Below the pieces are notes generated by a model, which saw only the letters and a list, made by a program, of their open reading frames with translations, was not told the origin of the DNA and did no database searches. This document shows, piece by piece, positions 6,988 to 15,253 of a stretch of DNA of 64,000 bases. The DNA comes from Lunatimonas lonarensis (GTDB taxonomy: Bacteria > Bacteroidota > Bacteroidia > Cytophagales > Cyclobacteriaceae). Position 1 is the stretch's first letter, and the number at the start of each line of letters is the position of its first letter. A program made the position numbers and the translations under genes. The stretch covers positions 1 through 64,000 of the forward strand of contig NZ_AQHR01000040.1 of NCBI RefSeq assembly GCF_000390185.1, written 5' to 3'.

Positions 6988-8079
6988 ATGCAAGAGAAGA
7001 GGGTGAGTGCTGTGATTACCGGGTCAGGAAGATATATACCCGAGCGAGTGGTTTCAAACGATGATTTTCTGGGAGCAGAGTTTTATAGCGAATCGGGGGT
7101 GCCCATCCAAAAGGAGACTGCCGAGGTCGTGAAGACACTCCAAAAAATAACCGGGATCAAAGAACGCCGGTACCTGGCCGACGATCAGGTCACCTCGGAT
7201 ATGGGGTATTTGGCGGCAGAGGCCGCATTGGCCGATGCCGGGATCGATCGGGAGTCCTTGGATTACGTGATCGTAGCACACAATTTTGGAGATATCCGAA
7301 AGGACAACATCCGGGTAGATATGTGCCCGACGCTGGCTGCACGTATCAAACATACGTTGGGCATAGAAAATCCCTATACAGTGGCCTATGACCTGCCGTT
7401 TGGCTGTCCGGGATGGGTGCAGGGCATTATTCAGGCCGATTATTTCATCAAGTCGGGAGATGCCAAGGCTGTTTTGGTCATAGGGGCGGAGACCCTTTCC
7501 CGGATTTCGGATCCCCACGACGTTGACAGTATGATCTTTTCCGATGGCGCAGGAGCCGTGGTGTTGGAGGCCCGCACGACGGAACAGCCCTCGGGAATCC
7601 TCAAGCACCTCACCCGATCGGATACCCTTCACCACGCCCATTTGTTGGAGATGCAGGTTTCCTATAGGCCTGATTTTGGAAGTGACGCCCTTTTCCTGAA
7701 GATGAAGGGGAGGAAGCTGTATGAGTATGCGGTGAAGACGGTGCCCCAAGCGCTCAAGGAGTGCCTGGATCGATCCGGCTTGGGCTTGTCCCAAATCAAA
7801 AAGGTTTTTATACACCAGGCAAACGAGAAGATGGACCAGAATATACTGGATCGTTTGTTTCAGCTGTATGGCGACCAAGCGCCTCCGGAAGGCCTGATGC
7901 CCATGTCCATTTCGTTTTTGGGCAACAACTCGGTGGCCACCATCCCCGTGTTGTATGATTTGGTGGCCAAGGGGGAATTGGGCGATCATCGCCTGTCCGC
8001 CGGCGACTACCTGATGTTCGCTTCGGTAGGGGCCGGAATGAATACCAATGTGTTTATTTACAGGATACCCCTGGATTGA
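6988..8079 (+). CDS. KAS III-like 3-oxoacyl-ACP synthase
   Basis: From the ATG at 6988 the protein has 363 residues (MQEKRVSAVITGSGRYIPE); a TTG start 24 bases upstream is possible. The thiolase-fold catalytic set is complete: Cys140 in DLPFGCPGWVQG, His in FIHQANEKM, and Asn in SFLGNNSVATIP. The GAGAVVLEA stretch is also typical. Such enzymes condense an acyl-CoA with malonyl-ACP to start fatty acid synthesis, or act in special lipids or pigments. There are no neighbouring fab genes, and it is followed within 19 bases by an amidohydrolase, so a role outside core fatty acid synthesis is more likely. The precise substrate cannot be told. Confidence 0.85.
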   Translation: MQEKRVSAVITGSGRYIPERVVSNDDFLGAEFYSESGVPIQKETAEVVKTLQKITGIKERRYLADDQVTSDMGYLAAEAALADAGIDRESLDYVIVAHNFGDIRKDNIRVDMCPTLAARIKHTLGIENPYTVAYDLPFGCPGWVQGIIQADYFIKSGDAKAVLVIGAETLSRISDPHDVDSMIFSDGAGAVVLEARTTEQPSGILKHLTRSDTLHHAHLLEMQVSYRPDFGSDALFLKMKGRKLYEYAVKTVPQALKECLDRSGLGLSQIKKVFIHQANEKMDQNILDRLFQLYGDQAPPEGLMPMSISFLGNNSVATIPVLYDLVAKGELGDHRLSAGDYLMFASVGAGMNTNVFIYRIPLD

Positions 8080-8098
8080 CCCGCATAGATAGTACACC

Positions 8099-8929
8099 AT
8101 GAAGATGATAGACGCACACCAGCATTTTTGGCATTACCGGTCGGCCGATTTTCCGTGGATTACCGATAAGTTGCAGGTATTAAAAAGGGATTTTCTTCCC
8201 GAAGAGCTGGGAAGGATATTGGAGAGAAACGGTGTGTCAGGGTGTGTGGCGGTGCAGGCGGCCCAACACGACAAAGAAACCCATTTTCTGTTGGATTTGG
8301 CAGATGCCAATCCCTTTATTCGCGGGGTGGTGGGCTGGATAGACCTGGAGGCTTTCAATCTATCGGAAAAGCTGCACGCCTACCTGCCCTTTTCCAAATT
8401 GAAAGGGTTTCGGCATATTCTTCAAGACGAGGAGGATCCCTCGTATATCCTCCGGCCCGGGTTTCAAAAGGGCTTGGACGTGATTTTCGAAAGAGGCTAT
8501 ACCTACGATTTGCTGGTATTTCCCCATCAGCTGGATGGGGCCCTTCAGACGGTCCGCAACTTTCCCGAAGCACCTATGGTCATCGACCATTTGGCCAAGC
8601 CGGGAATCGCAAAAGGGGAGATTCATTCATGGAAGGAAAAGATGCAGTCCTTTGGGGAGTTTCCCCATGTGTATGGCAAGCTTTCCGGCATGGTAACAGA
8701 ACATACCTGGGATAGCTGGAAGCCTGCCGATTTTTTGCCTTACCTCGAAACCATGATGGAGGTTTTTGGCGAAGATCGGTTGATGTTTGGATCCGACTGG
8801 CCTGTGTGTCTGCTTGCCGGCACCTACGAGGAGGTAAAAGGTGTGGTGGAGCTTTTTTTGGAAGGCTTTTCCCCAGAGGTAAGGCGAAAGGTGTGGGCGG
8901 ATAATGCGGTGCGTTTTTACAGCTTGTAA
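8099..8929 (+). CDS. Amidohydrolase, probable L-fuconolactonase-type lactonase
   Basis: The 276-residue protein starts MKMIDAHQHFWHY, the HxH metal site at the first strand of an amidohydrolase TIM barrel. VIDHLAKPGI and FGSDWPVCLL supply the later His and the catalytic Asp. The FWHY and DFPWI pattern is typical of the sugar-lactone branch that includes L-fuconolactonase, as opposed to deaminases. It would open a sugar lactone to the free acid. It lies between a KAS III-like gene (19 bases) and an L-rhamnose/L-fucose mutarotase-like gene (75 bases). The second neighbour supports a role in 6-deoxyhexose oxidation. Confidence 0.8.
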   Translation: MKMIDAHQHFWHYRSADFPWITDKLQVLKRDFLPEELGRILERNGVSGCVAVQAAQHDKETHFLLDLADANPFIRGVVGWIDLEAFNLSEKLHAYLPFSKLKGFRHILQDEEDPSYILRPGFQKGLDVIFERGYTYDLLVFPHQLDGALQTVRNFPEAPMVIDHLAKPGIAKGEIHSWKEKMQSFGEFPHVYGKLSGMVTEHTWDSWKPADFLPYLETMMEVFGEDRLMFGSDWPVCLLAGTYEEVKGVVELFLEGFSPEVRRKVWADNAVRFYSL

Positions 8930-9004
8930 GGGTGTGAAGGTGCTTGAGAGTCTGCTTTACCGGTCGGCTGCTCTTAATGTTGACTAACTTAATTTTATAA
9001 ACCG

Positions 9005-9343
9005 ATGGGAAACCAAACCAGGTATTGTTTTGCGCTGGATCTCAAAGAAGATCCGGAGGTGATTGAAAGGTACATTGCACACCACCGTGCGGTACCTGCC
9101 GACATTATCAAAAGTATCACGGACGCCGGTATCGAAGTGATGGATATCTATCTGACCGGAAACAGACTTTTTATGATTATGGAGGTGGGAGAGGGTTTTT
9201 CCTTTGACCGGAAGGCTAAAATGGATCGTGAAAATCCGGCTGTACAGGCATGGGAATCCTTAATGGGGACGCTACAGCAATCCCTTCCCTGGGCGAAGCC
9301 CGGCGAAAAATGGGTGCTCATGGATAAGATATTTCATCTATAG
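9005..9343 (+). CDS. L-rhamnose/L-fucose mutarotase family (DUF718)
   Basis: This 112-residue protein has the length and motifs of the RhaM/DUF718 fold: RYCFALDLKEDPEVIERYIA, HHRAVPADIIKSI, YLTGNRLFMIMEV, and the C-terminal WESLMGTLQQSLPWAKPGEKW. Members interconvert alpha and beta anomers of L-rhamnose, and relatives in fucose-oxidation clusters act on L-fucose. With the fuconolactonase-like gene upstream, I infer an L-fucose role; rhamnose is the alternative. It is probably the last gene of a three-gene unit starting at 6988. No dehydrogenase, dehydratase or aldolase for the rest of a fucose pathway is adjacent. Confidence 0.85.
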   Translation: MGNQTRYCFALDLKEDPEVIERYIAHHRAVPADIIKSITDAGIEVMDIYLTGNRLFMIMEVGEGFSFDRKAKMDRENPAVQAWESLMGTLQQSLPWAKPGEKWVLMDKIFHL

Positions 9344-9770
9344 GTAGGGTAGATTGACTTCATAGAAAGAAAATGAAAGCCAACTACTACTACATTCACA
9401 AATTATTGATTTCAATGAGCGGTTGTACGCTACCCTTTTTGCAATGCTTTTTGATACGTATTGATTACGAAAAGAACCACCGGGAAAATCGAGTAACCGC
9501 AAAAATATCCGGATAAAGACAGTGTTGGGCTGTCCGGTCCGCGGTTATTCTACTGGGAGGTACCGCAAGGATCGCTGGTTATACTAATAAACCGGTGGAT
9601 ATTTGTAGGAATGATTGCTGCGGGGATTGGGATGGCATGTTTGCATATCCCTGTCAGGCCCTGCGAATGATTACCGCACCGTTGGTGCTTTGGTGGAATG
9701 GGCGGATGATTCCATTGCCGTATAGGGAATATCAGTTTTTGTCGCATCGTTTGTTCTTAATTAACTATCA

Positions 9771-9849
9771 GCACCAAAGGTGCCACATCAATAGCCTTGG
9801 GCAAGGCCCAAGGAGGTATGAGAAAACGCCAACCAAGTGCCAAAGGCGC
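9771..9849. repeat. REP-like hairpin cluster
   Basis: Three hairpins follow closely: GCACCAAAGGTGC (9771-9783); CCTTGGGC (9795-9802) with GCCCAAGG (9806-9813) and a 3-base loop; and GTGCCAAAGGCGC (9837-9849). Clusters of short GC-rich hairpins joined by AT-rich linkers are typical of REP-type elements spread by IS200-like transposases in Bacteroidota. No transposase gene is present here. Confidence 0.5.
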
Positions 9850-9988
9850 GGAATCAACCGCCTTGGTCATCACCCTAGCACCCTATCGCCTTTTAAAATC
9901 AGGAATGTAGCTTACCGGTTTGGTGTTTGATAATCAAGAGAAGCGTGGGTATTGAATCTTCGGAACGTGAACTCAGTATCCCAGGGGT

Positions 9989-10054
9989 AGGGCCGTCAGC
10001 CCTGTAATCTTAGTAGATTGAAATCGAAGTTTGCAAACAGAGGGGCGTAGCCCT
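9989..10054. repeat. Pair of short REP-like palindromes
   Basis: AGGGCCGTCAGCCCT (9989-10003) and AGGGGCGTAGCCCT (10041-10054) are related hairpins in the same orientation, each followed by TG(T/A)AAT. The shared pattern AGGG-C-GT-AGCCCTG with changed loops marks them as two members of one repeat family. Confidence 0.5.
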
Positions 10055-10167
10055 GAAATCGTCATTGCCGCAGAAATGGGAGATCAAGCTGAAGAATCTG
10101 CATGCAGAGATTTTATTGACGGAACGATAAGAGGGTCTATTCTTGGCCAGATGTCTTTATTTTAACC

Positions 10168-10203
10168 AAAAAAGCCACTGGCCCGAAGCGGGTAGCGGCT
10201 TTT
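10168..10203 (-). terminator. Terminator of the transhydrogenase operon
   Basis: On the minus strand AAAGCCGCTACCCG, the loop CTT and CGGGCCAGTGGCTTTTT form an interrupted stem with a T-run. It lies 26 bases past the pntB stop codon. Confidence 0.75.
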
Positions 10204-10228
10204 GTATAGTAGGGGGCTGAAAGAATTA

Positions 10229-11593
10229 CTACATGCTTTTTACTTCAGAAACCAACCCGGTAAGCACTTTTTTCGCATCGCCAAAGAGCATCCGCGTTTT
10301 AGGATCAAAGAAGAGCGCATTTTCAATACCTGCGTATCCAGAGCTCATGCTTCGTTTGATGACGATCACATTGGTTGCCCTGTTTACCTCCAAGATCGGC
10401 ATACCGTAGATGGGACTGCTGGGGTCATCGTTGGCTGCCGGGTTTACGACGTCATTCGCCCCGATTACCATCACCACATCGGTACTTGGGAATTTCTCAT
10501 TGATATCATCCATATCGATGAGTTTGTCGTAGGGTACATCGGACTCAGCGAGCAGGACATTCATATGTCCGGGCATCCTGCCCGCTACGGGGTGGATTCC
10601 ATAAAGCACTTCCACGCCTTTTTCCTCCAGTGCTTTTTCCAAATCATGCACGGCATGTTGGGCCTGTGCCACCGCAAGTCCATAGCCAGGCACGACCACG
10701 ACCCGCTTTGCGTAGGAAAGCAATATGGAAGAGTCGGTGAGGTTTATTTCCCTGACGATCTGATCCCCGGCGTCTGCGCTTCCGCCTGCGGAGCTTCCTC
10801 CAAAGGAAGTGAACAGGATATTGGCAACGGATCGATTCATCGCCTTTGCCATCAGCAGCGTGAGCAAAAGCCCTGCAGAGCCCACGAGGATTCCACCCAT
10901 CAGCATCACCATGTTATTGTAGAGGAGGCCGGTGGTGGCGGCGGTTACCCCTGTCAGGGAGTTAAGCAGCGATATGACCACAGGCATATCCGCTCCACCG
11001 ATTGGATACACAAACGCGAGTCCGTAGATCAACGAAATCAGGACAATGACATACACAAGTACTGGCTGCGGTTCGCCGGATAGGATAACGTAAATGGCCA
11101 GGGCAACCGCCAGTCCAAGAACCAGGAACGCCAGTATCTTGTTGATATTGATGTCTTTGATGACGCCTTGCAGTTTTCCCATTGCCACCAGGGATCCGGA
11201 GAAAGAGATGGATCCGATCACCAAAGAAGCCATCAATACGGCTCCTTTTCCCACCTCATCCACGGGCAAATCCCCGTACTCCACCAATCCGATCAACGCA
11301 GCGGCAGCACCGCCCATTCCATTAAAGAACGAGACCAGCTGGGGCATAGCGGTCATTTGCACGGATTTGGCAAAATACAGGCCACCGCCTGTTCCCAGTG
11401 CCATGGCTACCAGAATAAGTGCGATGTTGTTTAGGCCCGGTGTCAAAAAAGAGGCGATAATGGCTAGTAGCATACCGGAAAGGGCCAGGGCATTTCCCCG
11501 TCTGGCAGAATCCGGGTGACTCATCAGTTTAATTCCCAAAATGAACAGCACCACTGCCACCATGTAGCAGATATCGATAATTTGTAAAATCAT
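10229..11593 (-). CDS. pntB: NAD(P) transhydrogenase subunit beta
   Basis: The 454-residue length matches PntB of other bacteria. The first 270 residues are a polytopic membrane domain of small-residue-rich helices; the last 170 form the NADP(H)-binding domain III with VVPGYGLAVAQAQHA, HPVAGRMPGHMNVLLAE, GANDVVNPAA and KRSMSSGYAG. With the two alpha subunits it couples proton entry to hydride transfer from NADH to NADP+, supplying NADPH. It is the last gene of pntAA-pntAB-pntB, starting 5 bases after the pntAB stop, and is closed by the terminator at 10168-10203. Confidence 0.96.
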   Translation of the reverse strand: MILQIIDICYMVAVVLFILGIKLMSHPDSARRGNALALSGMLLAIIASFLTPGLNNIALILVAMALGTGGGLYFAKSVQMTAMPQLVSFFNGMGGAAAALIGLVEYGDLPVDEVGKGAVLMASLVIGSISFSGSLVAMGKLQGVIKDININKILAFLVLGLAVALAIYVILSGEPQPVLVYVIVLISLIYGLAFVYPIGGADMPVVISLLNSLTGVTAATTGLLYNNMVMLMGGILVGSAGLLLTLLMAKAMNRSVANILFTSFGGSSAGGSADAGDQIVREINLTDSSILLSYAKRVVVVPGYGLAVAQAQHAVHDLEKALEEKGVEVLYGIHPVAGRMPGHMNVLLAESDVPYDKLIDMDDINEKFPSTDVVMVIGANDVVNPAANDDPSSPIYGMPILEVNRATNVIVIKRSMSSGYAGIENALFFDPKTRMLFGDAKKVLTGLVSEVKSM

Positions 11594-11598
11594 TTCCC

Positions 11599-11916
11599 TT
11601 ATTTTTTGGCTGGTTTTTTCTTAAACATTTCCAACATACGGTTGGTGACGGCAAATCCTCCCACTACGTTCAACGTGGCCAGCAGTACGGCAAGAAAGCC
11701 CAATGACAGGGCCACGTAGTTTTCGGGGCTCGTTTTTCCGAGCACGAGAATGGAACCCACGATAACCACTCCGGACAAAGCATTGGAGCCGGACATGAGC
11801 GGGGTATGCAGTACCGTAGGCACCTTCGATATCACTTCTATACCGACAAAAACCGCCAGGATAAACACATAGAACTCCTGCTGGTTATCGGATAAGTATT
11901 GAATTAATTGTTCCAT
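11599..11916 (-). CDS. pntAB: NAD(P) transhydrogenase subunit alpha, membrane part
   Basis: This 105-residue protein corresponds to the C-terminal membrane helices of a one-piece PntA: FILAVFVGIEVISKVP, TPLMSGSNALSGVVIVGSI and ALSLGFLAVLLATLNVVGGF, then a lysine-rich tail. PTVLHTPLMSGSNA is the conserved stretch of the family. The alpha subunit is split into two polypeptides, which is common in this phylum and in alphaproteobacteria. It lies 4 bases after pntAA and 5 before pntB, so the three are surely co-translated. Confidence 0.95.
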   Translation of the reverse strand: MEQLIQYLSDNQQEFYVFILAVFVGIEVISKVPTVLHTPLMSGSNALSGVVIVGSILVLGKTSPENYVALSLGFLAVLLATLNVVGGFAVTNRMLEMFKKKPAKK

Positions 11917-11920
11917 TGGT

Positions 11921-13033
11921 TTACTTGGTTAGAGGAGGGTACACTATCGAGCCTTCATGGGTGATGCAGGTACCTTTGATGATCTCGTCGTTAAAGTTGA
12001 GGTTTAGCTGGTCTTCCTTGAGAAGGAGTTTTAGCAGGTTGTGCACGTTTTTGCTGTACATTTTGGTCGCGTCTTCCGGCATAGTGGCAGGTAGGGCGGA
12101 GTTTCCAATAATGGTAACACCTTCTACCACCACGGTTTGGTTGTCTATCGTGCCTTCGCAGTTACCTCCGTTTATGGAGGCCAGGTCTACGATCACGGCA
12201 CCCGGTTTCATTTTCACGAGCATCTCTTTGGTGACCAGCACCGGGGCTTTGCGTCCCGGAATCAACGCTGTGGTAATGATCACATCTGATTTGATGATCG
12301 ATTTTTCCAGCATCTCCCGTTGTTTTTGCTTGTACTCTTCCGATTGTTCCACCGCATAACCACCGGCAGATTTATCTTCCACGGCACCCGGCACTTCCAC
12401 AAATTTGCCACCTAGACTTTCCACCTGCTCTTTTACGGACGGGCGGGTGTCAAACGCCTCCACTACGGCACCCAGCCGTTTGGCGGTTGCGATGGCCTGC
12501 AAGCCGGCCACACCTGCACCGATGATCAGTACTTTGGCGGGCGCAATGGTTCCCGCGGCGGTCATCAGCATGGGAAAGAACCTGGGCAGGTGGCTGGCTG
12601 CCACAAGCACGGCTTTGTATCCCGATACGGTACTCATGCTCGAGAGTACGTCCATACTCTGCGCACGGGTGATGCGTGGGATGGCATCCATGCTCAAAAG
12701 GGTAATGCCCTGACCGGCGATTTCCTTTACCAGGTCTTGGGCTACCAAGGGCTGATATACGCCGACCAGCAAGGAGCCTGGGCTTAACTTGGCCCTGTCC
12801 TCGTGGGCCAGTGGTTGAATTTGAAACACCATTTGGGCTGTGGAAAGGAGTGCATCTCTTTCTGCTACCTTAGCTCCTGCCTCCTCGTAAAGCTCATCTG
12901 CCAAAAAAGCCTCCAGACCGGCACTTTTTTCAATGAGGACCTGATTACCCGACCCGACCAAGGCTTTTACAGCTTCGGGGTGAAGCGAAACCCTCGTTTC
13001 GTTGCCGGGTTCTTTTAATACTCCTAAAATCAT
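11921..13033 (-). CDS. pntAA: NAD(P) transhydrogenase subunit alpha, NAD-binding part
   Basis: The 370-residue soluble domain I has an alanine-dehydrogenase-like fold. Key stretches are RVSLHPEAVKALVG near the N-terminus, RITRAQSMDVLSSMSTVSGY, the Rossmann motif IIGAGVAGLQAIATAKRLGA followed by EAFDTRP, and VIVDLASINGGNCEGT. It binds NADH and passes hydride to PntB. It ends just before pntAB because the membrane helices are on a separate gene. It heads the operon; the 13034-13391 region upstream must carry the promoter, although I see no perfect TAnnTTTG element for it. Confidence 0.95.
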   Translation of the reverse strand: MILGVLKEPGNETRVSLHPEAVKALVGSGNQVLIEKSAGLEAFLADELYEEAGAKVAERDALLSTAQMVFQIQPLAHEDRAKLSPGSLLVGVYQPLVAQDLVKEIAGQGITLLSMDAIPRITRAQSMDVLSSMSTVSGYKAVLVAASHLPRFFPMLMTAAGTIAPAKVLIIGAGVAGLQAIATAKRLGAVVEAFDTRPSVKEQVESLGGKFVEVPGAVEDKSAGGYAVEQSEEYKQKQREMLEKSIIKSDVIITTALIPGRKAPVLVTKEMLVKMKPGAVIVDLASINGGNCEGTIDNQTVVVEGVTIIGNSALPATMPEDATKMYSKNVHNLLKLLLKEDQLNLNFNDEIIKGTCITHEGSIVYPPLTK

Positions 13034-13391
13034 ATTGGATGTTTATTGAAGAAAATTAAAATTTTATAGGCTTGTAAATGACTTCTTAAATTTTTTGTGG
13101 AACCAGTAAATAGCTACGTATTTATCGGATTTAGACGTCTTTTTTAACAGTGCAAAAAAAACACTTTTTTACGGATTTATTAGGTATCTTCACCAAAAGT
13201 TTGTCGTTTTATCGGCCCTGCCAACCCATTCACTCCAGGAGATTTATCCCTGTAGGGGTTCTCCATCCATTTTTTTATCTTTGGTTTTGGGTAGGCGGCA
13301 TCTCGGTTTTTTGGGCTGATATTTTTTGGCCTAATCGGAAATCGATCAAAAAAAGCCTCTATATTTAGGTGTGAATGATAATATTTTCAGG
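13034..13391. other. Divergent promoter region between pntAA and a small membrane-protein gene
   Basis: No gene is seen. Near 13107-13124 there is a small inverted pair, TAAATA and TATTTA with a 6-base spacer. A TATATTTA element resembling a weak -7 box lies about 25 bases before the rightward gene. The rest is T-rich and unstructured. Confidence 0.4.
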
Positions 13392-13574
13392 ATGACAAAG
13401 AAAATTCCCTATAGCGTTTATTTCCTACTTATAGGTACCTCGCTTTCCGCACAGTCTGAAAACCAGGAGATGGATGGGTTTCCTTTTTTGGATTATTGGC
13501 CCGTTTTACTGCTTCCCGTTTTCGGGATAATCGTGTATCGCTTCTGGAAGCGATCGTCGCGCCGTTCTAAATAA
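13392..13574 (+). CDS. Small exported membrane protein
   Basis: From the ATG at 13392 this encodes 60 residues: a signal peptide (MTKKIPYSVYFLLIGTSLSAQ), a short polar linker, a single membrane helix (YWPVLLLPVFGIIVYRFW) and a basic tail KRSSRRSK. A signal, helix and positive tail in so short a frame is unlikely by chance. It lies 41 bases before the AGE epimerase lipoprotein gene and may share its promoter. No function can be assigned. Confidence 0.5.
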   Translation: MTKKIPYSVYFLLIGTSLSAQSENQEMDGFPFLDYWPVLLLPVFGIIVYRFWKRSSRRSK

Positions 13575-13615
13575 CCGCTGGTTCTAAAGCCCTGATAGCA
13601 AAAACCCAATCAGCC

Positions 13616-14974
13616 ATGAATAAACCTATCATCATTGTATTGTTTTCCTGCTTGTGTGGATTGGCAGCATTGGTTTCCTGCCGTAATAGTGAATCTGAAT
13701 CGGTTAGACTGCGCTATGCCGACACGTTGGAGGCGGTAGTTCTAGACAATATATTGACGAAATGGTACCCGGCCGCCTATGATTACCAAGATGGAGGCTA
13801 TATCAGTTCTTTTGAATTTGATTTTTCCCCTTCGGAAAGGCAGAACAAAATGATCGTGTCCCAAGCCAGGCATTTATGGACGACTTCCAAGGCAGCACTG
13901 GATTATCCGGAGGTCGATCATTACCGCGAGGGTGCGGAGCTTGGCTTTCGGTTTCTCAGGGATAGATTCTGGGATAAGGAACATGGCGGGTTTCATACCC
14001 TATTGTCTAAGGAAGGAGAAGTGATCACATCGGGGCCGGATGCGAAGACAGCCTATGGGAATGCCTTTGCCATCTACGGGCTAGCGGCCTATTATGCCAT
14101 GAGCAACAATGAAGAGGTACTTTCGCTGGCACAAAAAGCCTTTATGTGGCTGGAGAAAAACAGCTATGACCCCGAGTTTGGGGGCTATTTCCAAAATTTA
14201 GGGGTAGACGGTACCCCGTTGCGTCGTACCGACGAGACACCCTCTACTTCAACGATAGGCTATAAAGACCAAAACAGCTCCATCCATTTGCTTGAGGCGT
14301 TCACCGAATTGTACCATGTTTGGAAGGATCCGCTTCTGAAGACCAGGCTGGAGGAGCTGCTGGAAATCATCAGGGATAAAATTGTGCAACCCGAGGGATA
14401 CCTGCAGCTGTTTTTGTACCCGGATTTCACACCGGTCAGTTTCAGGGATTCGTCTGCGGCTGTGATAGAAAAGCATCACGCGATCGATCACGTTTCTTAT
14501 GGCCACGACGTAGAAACAGCCTACCTTATGATGGAAGCATCGGAGGCCTTGGGGAGACCCCATGACGAAAAGACCTGGGCGGTGGGCAAAAAGATGGTTG
14601 ATCATGCGTTGAAATTCGGTTGGGACAACGAGAAGGGCGGTTTTTACGACGGTGGGTATTACTTCAAAGGAGAGGAGATACCCCGGGTGGTAAAGGATAC
14701 CAAAAACTGGTGGGCACAAGCCGAGGGGCTGAATACCCTATTGATCATGGCTGATTTGTATCCCGATGACGACTGGGGTTATTTTTCCAAGTTTGAGCTT
14801 CAATGGGACTACATAGACAAGTACCTAATCGACCATGAACACGGGGAATGGTATGCAGGTGGAATCGATATGCAGCCACATTTCAAGACCTCGCAAAAAG
14901 GCCATATTTGGAAAACTGCCTACCATAATTACCGGTCGCTTGCCAACTGCATCAAGCGTCTACGAGAAAACTGA
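13616..14974 (+). CDS. AGE-family sugar 2-epimerase/isomerase lipoprotein
   Basis: The 452-residue protein begins with a lipoprotein signal ending LVSCRN. The body is an alpha/alpha-six barrel of the N-acylglucosamine 2-epimerase/cellobiose 2-epimerase family: GGYISSFEFDF, QARHLWTTSKA, TAYGNAFAIYGLAAYY, QNSSIHLLEAFTELY, SYGHDVETAYLMMEA, WWAQAEGLNTLL and KGHIWKTAYHNYRS. The conserved histidines in GHD, WKxAYH and IHLLEA are those used in catalysis by cellobiose 2-epimerases. Most family members are cytoplasmic, so the lipid-anchored location is unusual and implies action on oligosaccharides at the envelope. It precedes the two propeller-cytochrome genes and may work with them. Confidence 0.85.
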   Translation: MNKPIIIVLFSCLCGLAALVSCRNSESESVRLRYADTLEAVVLDNILTKWYPAAYDYQDGGYISSFEFDFSPSERQNKMIVSQARHLWTTSKAALDYPEVDHYREGAELGFRFLRDRFWDKEHGGFHTLLSKEGEVITSGPDAKTAYGNAFAIYGLAAYYAMSNNEEVLSLAQKAFMWLEKNSYDPEFGGYFQNLGVDGTPLRRTDETPSTSTIGYKDQNSSIHLLEAFTELYHVWKDPLLKTRLEELLEIIRDKIVQPEGYLQLFLYPDFTPVSFRDSSAAVIEKHHAIDHVSYGHDVETAYLMMEASEALGRPHDEKTWAVGKKMVDHALKFGWDNEKGGFYDGGYYFKGEEIPRVVKDTKNWWAQAEGLNTLLIMADLYPDDDWGYFSKFELQWDYIDKYLIDHEHGEWYAGGIDMQPHFKTSQKGHIWKTAYHNYRSLANCIKRLREN

Positions 14975-15170
14975 AAGCGTTTTTTGGCCATTGATACACG
15001 AAGTTGGAGGTTTGTGGCCAAATCGACGCCATTGTAAAAAAAACAATTTTCCGGCCACTCGCTTTTCATTATATTACGTGCCGAAATCGACAGATTTACG
15101 CATTTACTTTTAAACTCAAATCCAAAACGAAGGAATTTCTCGGTACAGCTAGGTCCCGATCGATGTACAT

Positions 15171-15209
15171 CAACAAAACCCTTTCAAAAAGACAGGAAAG
15201 GGTTTGTTG
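15171..15209. other. Strong hairpin ahead of the first propeller-cytochrome gene
   Basis: CAACAAAACCCTTTC (15171-15185) is almost the reverse complement of GAAAGGGTTTGTTG (15196-15209), with a 10-base loop. It ends about 45 bases before the ATG at 15254. With no T-run it is more likely a leader hairpin or an operator than a terminator. Confidence 0.45.
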
Positions 15210-15253
15210 CTGATAACTTGTTTCCAAACCATTGAACTACATAAATTAAACCT

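Larger units (their letters stand above)
9344..10167. other. Gene-free region with hairpin repeats
   Basis: No frame in these 820 bases has a credible start, composition or domain. A plus-strand stretch near 9597-9665 reads like a fragment of a membrane helix (WIFVGMIAAGIGMACLHIP) but is too short and broken to name. The rest holds the hairpin clusters listed separately and ends at the transhydrogenase terminator. It looks like accumulated repeat debris between two units. Confidence 0.5.

Noticed and set aside
7054-8100. 348-residue leftward frame opposite the KAS III-like gene
   Set aside because: Antisense shadow: rich in His and Gln with no domain, while the other strand has a complete thiolase-fold catalytic set.
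9595-9930. 111-residue rightward frame in the gene-free region
   Set aside because: It runs through the hairpin repeats and has no coding character.
10202-11083. 293-residue rightward frame opposite pntB
   Set aside because: Antisense shadow; histidine-rich and overlapping a clear transhydrogenase gene.
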